A stretch of DNA of 64,000 bases from assembly GCA_900169235.1 (NCBI GenBank), contig FWCC01000307.1, positions 1-64,000 on the forward strand, written 5' to 3'. The translations under genes were made by a program, and so were the position numbers. The stretch's first letter is position 1. Each line of letters starts with the position of its first letter. The notes beneath the pieces are model-generated. The model was not told the DNA's origin, ran no database searches, and worked only from the letters and a program-made list of their open reading frames with translations. Of this stretch, positions 58,747 to 64,000 are shown piece by piece. This DNA is from Zarea fungicola (taxonomy: Eukaryota > Ascomycota > Sordariomycetes > Hypocreales > Cordycipitaceae).

Positions 58747-61700
58747 TCTGTAAGGGAATCAGCGACGACTGTTGACAGGAGAAGATAAAACAACTAGCAT
58801 TGTTGAGAAGAGGGACATGGACTTAAATATGGTAGTCTTTCTTTGCATGACCTGCTGTCCCCAAACTCTAACTTGGAGTAGTTGATATCATCGTCACACA
58901 TCACAGTTTGTTGTTAACGATGACCGGCTGCAGAGCCTTAGCGATTGACACGGAGGCATTTTTGTGGCAAGGAAGACGACTTCATTGGATGCTATGTGAA
59001 GCCCCCTACGTCCAAGGAAACTCAATCTATATGTAACCAAGACCTCTTGAATCTTAAAGTGGCTCCAAGGCTGGCCGAAGTACACCAGGCAAGGCACTAC
59101 GGATGATTTATTTGCACAGGAACAGAGGGATGGCTGGGACTTTTGCTTTACTAGTAACTGTGTTGGATGTATCACCTTGAACCCGTAATACCTAATAGAA
59201 GTTGCGTAGGGGGCTAAGCAACGCGCGTAGCAACGCGAAAGCTTAAGTACCAAGCCTAGGCTTGGCTCGCGCCACAAAGAATAACCACAGCAACGGCAAA
59301 ACTATGCACAGCCAGTACACAGAGCTAAGTACCAAATATGCCATTATAAACAAGTCTAATCCGTACAAAACAGAAAGCTGGAGCTTCTTCGTAAATGCAC
59401 GAACAAGATGCGTGGGTTCCATGGAAGAGACTCATGTCCACAAATAAGGCGAATAGATTTCATGGGATCCATAAGCATTACCAATTAGTCAAAGACATCT
59501 CACATTCAGCCTCCTATTCAAGGACACTTGATTCATACTTGACTGTGCCACTTGGAGTTGCTTACTCGTCCCCGGTGAGTTGTCGTAAGTCTCCGGCCCA
59601 AGCCACGGGCAACCACGAACAGACTTGACAAGTCAAAAAGGGGGCCTCCTGAAATAGAGAACGGGTCCTAAATTGGGGCTCTGTTTGAGATATACTCAAG
59701 GACGGGTTTTGCACTCATGTGATCCCTGTTCGTCGCATCTCGGCTTGCGGCTGATGCACTCTATGCATCAACGCGGCGGCCGTTGGTGGCCAATCAGGCA
59801 GGTAAATACAAACTGTCACAATTACATCCGACTTCCGAATAAGTGCCGAGTACATAGCTGTCGTGATAATGTGAGTCGCTTCCTCCATTGGCACAGCTGC
59901 CGAAGCGAATGATCCACTTGGCATCTAATGATAGGTTTGGCGCGCACCGCTGATTCCCATTGTGCCGATCACGGTTCCGGTCAGACTCGCGTCGCCGAGC
60001 TAGCAGGACGAAGCGCTCAAATTTTGATGGCCGGGTAGTCCTTGCCGAATCACGGCCTGGGTTAGCTCATCATTCCGATGTCATTGCTTGATGAGTCCAA
60101 CCGTCAGCAGCCAAAGAAACTGTGCCGGCGCCCAATCGACGAAGGGATCTACTGTTGTCTATAAGCATGCTCGAGTCATGAGATGGCCCAACACAACGGT
60201 TTTTTCTTGGTGAGGTACGCATTATTTACTCGGCAAAAATGTGGAGGGGCTCGGGGGAGCACCAGGCGAGAAGCCACGACTGGATTTAGAGGGCGGACTC
60301 AACCTTAGCGTCATCAGGCGGACGGACTCTTTGCCCTACCTGGGAGGAGGAGTACTAGGAGCCACAGCTGTCAGCTCGGTTGTCTCCCGAGTCGTGGAAT
60401 ATCCATTATCCAGGGTGACGGTACAATATATAGCCGGGGCGGCGGCGGCTATCCTGATCCAGAGTAAGTCAACGTAGTTGGCGACCTGTAACAGTCTAAT
60501 TTCCAGACGGACCGATGTTGGGTCAGCCTCTAATCGTCACGGCCCACTTGGACAAGGCCGTGGGAATTTTGCACAACGATATCAAGGCTGCCGCGATTTG
60601 GCAAAAACTGAGATAGTGTGAGTCCGCTAGCGTCCGCCCTTGGCAGGCAGTATAGATGGGCGACATTTGGTACTGTGTCATGCCACAGGCGCTTCTACTA
60701 GCCTAAATGAGCTTCGCGACAATACAGAGAACCTCTTTATTTATCGGGTCGAAGTGGGGGATGGCTGTGGGCTTGTGCTTGGGCGATTGTTAAATACTAT
60801 AAGCAGTTAGGTTCGGTAATTAGGTAAATAGCAGTGAAAATAATTCCAATGAGGCTCGTTGCACGAGTAAGGCAGGCGATAAGGCGGAGAAGAAGGCACA
60901 AAGCTACGTAAGGCTGATCCAGTGTGTACGCGGCAGCATTGTAAATCAGAAAAGAAGCGACTGGGAGGATGATGAAGCCTTTCTCCGCGTTTATTGAAGA
61001 AATTTCAGACAGGCTTGCTGTAAAATTTGGGAAGCTAAGACAGAGCTGGTGGTTTTTTAACCCACAATACTAAAAGTCGGCAGTGGGAAGGAAGCTGGAG
61101 CTCATTATTCATGCAACAGGGCTAATTAAGTTTAATTCTCCTTCCAACTACAGTTTAGCTGGGCGCCTAATCAGGCAGTCATGGCGATTGTCTAGCAAGC
61201 AAGCTTATAGCCCTCCCACTTAGATGAAGGCAAGCCTGGCCTGGCGCGCGTGCAACGGCAGACGGCAACTTGGCCGCTGGCCAACAACGGCGATCCCGTC
61301 ACACTAATCTCCAAAAATAGAGATTTGTCATTTAGACTACTAGAAGGAGAAGGAACTTTGCACCGAATATAGCTCGTAAAAAATATTACGGAAAGAGTCC
61401 GCTCAGCCCTGCCCCCCCTGCAAGCTGAGTTGAAACGAACACGTCCTCGCCCCGAGGACTTGGTAGACGACGGGCAGCTCGGGAAGTCCACAGAGCTCCG
61501 TGGCGTTGACTAGCACGCTATGTATCCCACTTTTGGTGTCCAACTCCTTGCGAGGCCCTCGTTAGTTGCCCCCTCTTTTGGGAGATTATATCATCGGCGA
61601 CCGAGATTCATGTAATGGGAACTCTGCGATCGAAAAAGGGAAAGTAGAGCTTATTCCTGCTCTAGTAATTTACTTGCTTACATTGGGGCATATCTTTCGA

Positions 61701-62172
61701 GCTTCTCCGTCCAGGTAGACGGCAATCAGCCTGATATTTATAAAGGCCCAGCCTTGCCCCGATCCCACCACCGGATCCGTAACACGGCCCCACCTGATAT
61801 TCCGACAGATCGGACAAAACCCAGGACGTCCTGCATAAGTTCGTACAGCAAGCGAATTATCATCGACATTGACTTGCAAAACCCCCAGATGATATATCGG
61901 CGAAACCCCACCATTCCCAGAAGTGCAATTTATATTCCACCGTCTTTCTGAAAAACCCACCTCTTGGCACCTCCCTTCCCCCCTTGGCTGGGAGCTGAAA
62001 AAAAAAACAATAGTGCTAGTTTTCTGCGGCTGTCACACCGGCTTGTTCTGAATTGCAAATTTCGACGAATCAGGGGGTTCAGTTTTGACGACAAACTGGT
62101 TACCGTTACAAGAACAACAAAAAAGCAATCCATCGGCTTTACGTGGGTTGTGAATGTGTGAATTTCCCGAAC
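58747..62172. other. 3.4-kb divergent interval, largely gene-free
   Basis: Between the esterase (-) and the C2H2-Zn2Cys6 regulator (+). The only coding hint is an open stretch at about 60214-60463 that could splice to 60507-60616, reported as a finding. The rest shows no supported gene. Confidence 0.4.
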
Positions 62173-64000
62173 ATGGATGTCCATCGCAGCGGATCGAGTG
62201 ACACACCTGCAGCAGCCTCTGCCAGGATGTATGCATGCACGACGTGCGGGAAACGTTACCAAAGAAACACCCATCTGCGCCGCCATGAGGCTACTCGTAA
62301 GTCTTTTATATTGATTCTATGAAGGCCCTGGTGCTTGGTTCAGCAGTCTGAAAGGGACACGGAGGAGAGGCGGGCCAGTTATTGGCTGGCATTGGCGTGG
62401 TAGCTCGGTGAAACATCACACAACGGCGTTTTCCCATCAGGCTACCAGCCCCCTTTCAGGGATCATCAGAACGCTCAACGTGTGCATTCTACCTCTCCAA
62501 TGATGTCTTTTGCTGTTTTACCGTTTTTTCTGCATGCGGCTCAGTTTCCACGACATAATACTAACTTGCCATCAGATGCGGCCACTGGTAAATTCCAATG
62601 TATCTACTGTGATAAAGAATTTGGACGCGGGTACGTACACGATCTTCTTACTTTTTGAACCCCTGTATATTCGCTTTCGGTTTATTGACATGGAAATTGC
62701 CTTTGATTTTGTCTGCAGAGACGTATGCCGTAAGCACATGCTTAACTGTGTTAAGAGAGATACCGAATCAGCCGTCCCTGAACTTCGCCGCGGACGCAAG
62801 CCTAAGGCCTGCGAAGCCTGCTTTAACAGCAAAGTATCATGCGACAAGGGGAATCCGTGTGCCAGATGCCTTCTTCGTCATCTCCCTTGCCGGCCGCGGG
62901 AGATAGTCGACGAAGGCAGCAAAGCCAGCCCGTCGGCTGTGCCTAACACGGTATCGTCACAATCCTTCAGCACACAAAACACGCAACAAGCACAGTCATT
63001 ATACCACAGTGCTGGCAGCAACAGCAGCGGTATTGTCGGAGGTACTACTGTAGACACCGCTGGCATGCCGTGGATAAAGGCTCTTATCAATCCAAGAGCA
63101 GCCTCGATGCTTGAACACATGAGTAATGATAGGACCAGTCAAGTCACGGAACGCATCCCTGACATGAGCTTCTTGTCAAGCGAGTCGAGCAGCCGCGAGA
63201 CGCCGCTATCTTCGAATGTGCCGGAACTGATGGAGCTCTACCCCTGGAACTACGCTACCATGACGGATGATTCCGTCTTTAACTTTGACGGCCTTGGGGA
63301 CATTAACATGCTCTCGATGAGCGACAACATGCCCTCCATACCCGCCTTCAACAGCCCGTCATACTCTGAAGGCATGGCTGATGCATCATTATACCTCGTA
63401 AACTCCCTCAACGACCTTCATAACGAGCTCTGCGCCAGCGACCCAACCTACAGCGAGAAATTCGACATAAACGCCGTCAGCATGGCCCTCGCCCCAGAAA
63501 ACCTCAAGCAGTTCGCGGCCACTTTCTTCCGACTTAGCCACATCCACTTCCCCATTGTCCACATCCCATCTTTTGGGCGCAATACCTCCTCCAAGTCCTT
63601 GCTCCTCGTTCTCGTCATACAGGGCGCCTTTCGTAGCCCGCCCTTAGACCACGTCCTCGTTACGCGGGGCCTTCTCCGTCTCGCTGAGGAGTACGTGTTC
63701 CGCGAGCTGCAGGACTTCATCTCGCTCGGCACGACGCAGCTGCCAATGATGCCGACCCTCGAAGCGCTGCAGGCGGCGCTCGTCCTGGTCTACCTTCTCG
63801 TCATCAACAACAGTGTGTCGTCGCGCCGGCAGAGTCGTGTCCGGCGGGTTCCGGAGCTGGCATATGCGGTACGGCATTTTGACCTTGCCAATGTGCGGCA
63901 TATGCCCAATGAGGACTGGCAGCTGTATATATATCGCGAAACTTGTATCCGGTAAGGCCATTTGTCTCGCCTCTCTTGAAATAAAATGGTTATGCCATGG
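62173..64000 (+). CDS. C2H2 plus Zn2Cys6 transcription factor (5' part; runs off the window)
   Basis: Exons 62173-62296, 62576-62630 and 62719-63951 are visible, about 470 residues. A GTAAGG donor at 63952 shows the gene continues past the window. The first finger is CTTCGKRYQRNTHLRRHEATH (C2H2). A second, split by introns, reads CIYCDKEFGRGDVCRKHMLNC with Cys as last ligand. A Zn2Cys6 cluster follows at once: ACEACFNSKVSC to CARCLLRHLPC. The start of a fungal-specific regulatory domain follows (FFRLSHIHFPIVHIPSF). Chimeric C2H2-Zn2Cys6 factors are known in filamentous ascomycetes with mostly unknown targets. The first intron (279 bp) is long and its borders are less certain. The divergent esterase upstream is a possible target. 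Confidence 0.82.

Overview
The window is genomic DNA of a filamentous ascomycete, most likely a Sordariomycete and possibly Hypocreales. The support is short introns (about 50-170 bp) with GTRAGT-type donors, CTAAC-like branch sites and YAG acceptors, CT-rich leaders before ATG, fungal-only families (Zn2Cys6 regulators, Pex24-type peroxins, CTF1-like factors) and about 50% GC. I found 26 protein genes, most rebuilt by hand-splicing. There are no rRNA genes, CRISPR arrays, transposons or convincing tRNAs. One GC-rich, strongly foldable block at about 23.95-24.11 kb may be a structured RNA.

Layout. 0-3 kb: a Pex24/dysferlin-type peroxisomal membrane protein. 3-13 kb: a small accessory block with a one-module A-T-C NRPS-like enzyme and a divergent CYP52-type P450, flanked by two unrecognised proteins. 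14-25.6 kb: housekeeping and orphan genes (F-box-like protein, HPT1-type phosphoribosyltransferase, mitochondrial oxidoreductase-like protein, a possible kinetochore protein, the tiny three-exon DPM3 gene, a Ser-rich protein). 25.6-29 kb: no gene seen.

29-40.5 kb: a coherent sugar-use block of two MFS sugar transporters, a cytosolic GH1 beta-glucosidase, a Zn2Cys6 regulator and a secreted (alpha/alpha)-barrel-like glycanase that I tentatively compare with GH144/GH162 (beta-1,2-glucan) enzymes. Secreted endo-enzyme, import, intracellular beta-glucosidase and local regulator make a plausible glucan-utilisation cluster. This is my main candidate for an undescribed system; the substrate is inference.

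41-45.4 kb: a mitochondrial-type acyl-CoA dehydrogenase next to a CTF1/Far-like regulator, fitting fatty-acid breakdown. 45.7-48 kb: a small membrane protein and a DAL5-type transporter. 49.8-54.9 kb: RidA, a DapA/HOGA-like aldolase and a D-serine dehydratase-like enzyme; the dehydratase would make 2-aminoacrylate, which RidA clears. 55.7-58.7 kb: an HSL-type alpha/beta hydrolase and a secreted CE1 esterase with an 8-residue repeat tail. 58.7-62.2 kb: mostly gene-free. 62.2 kb to the end: a C2H2 plus Zn2Cys6 regulator cut by the window edge.

Limits: intron borders were chosen by reading frame, splice signals and family motifs, not by transcripts. Family names come from recognised motifs, not from searches.
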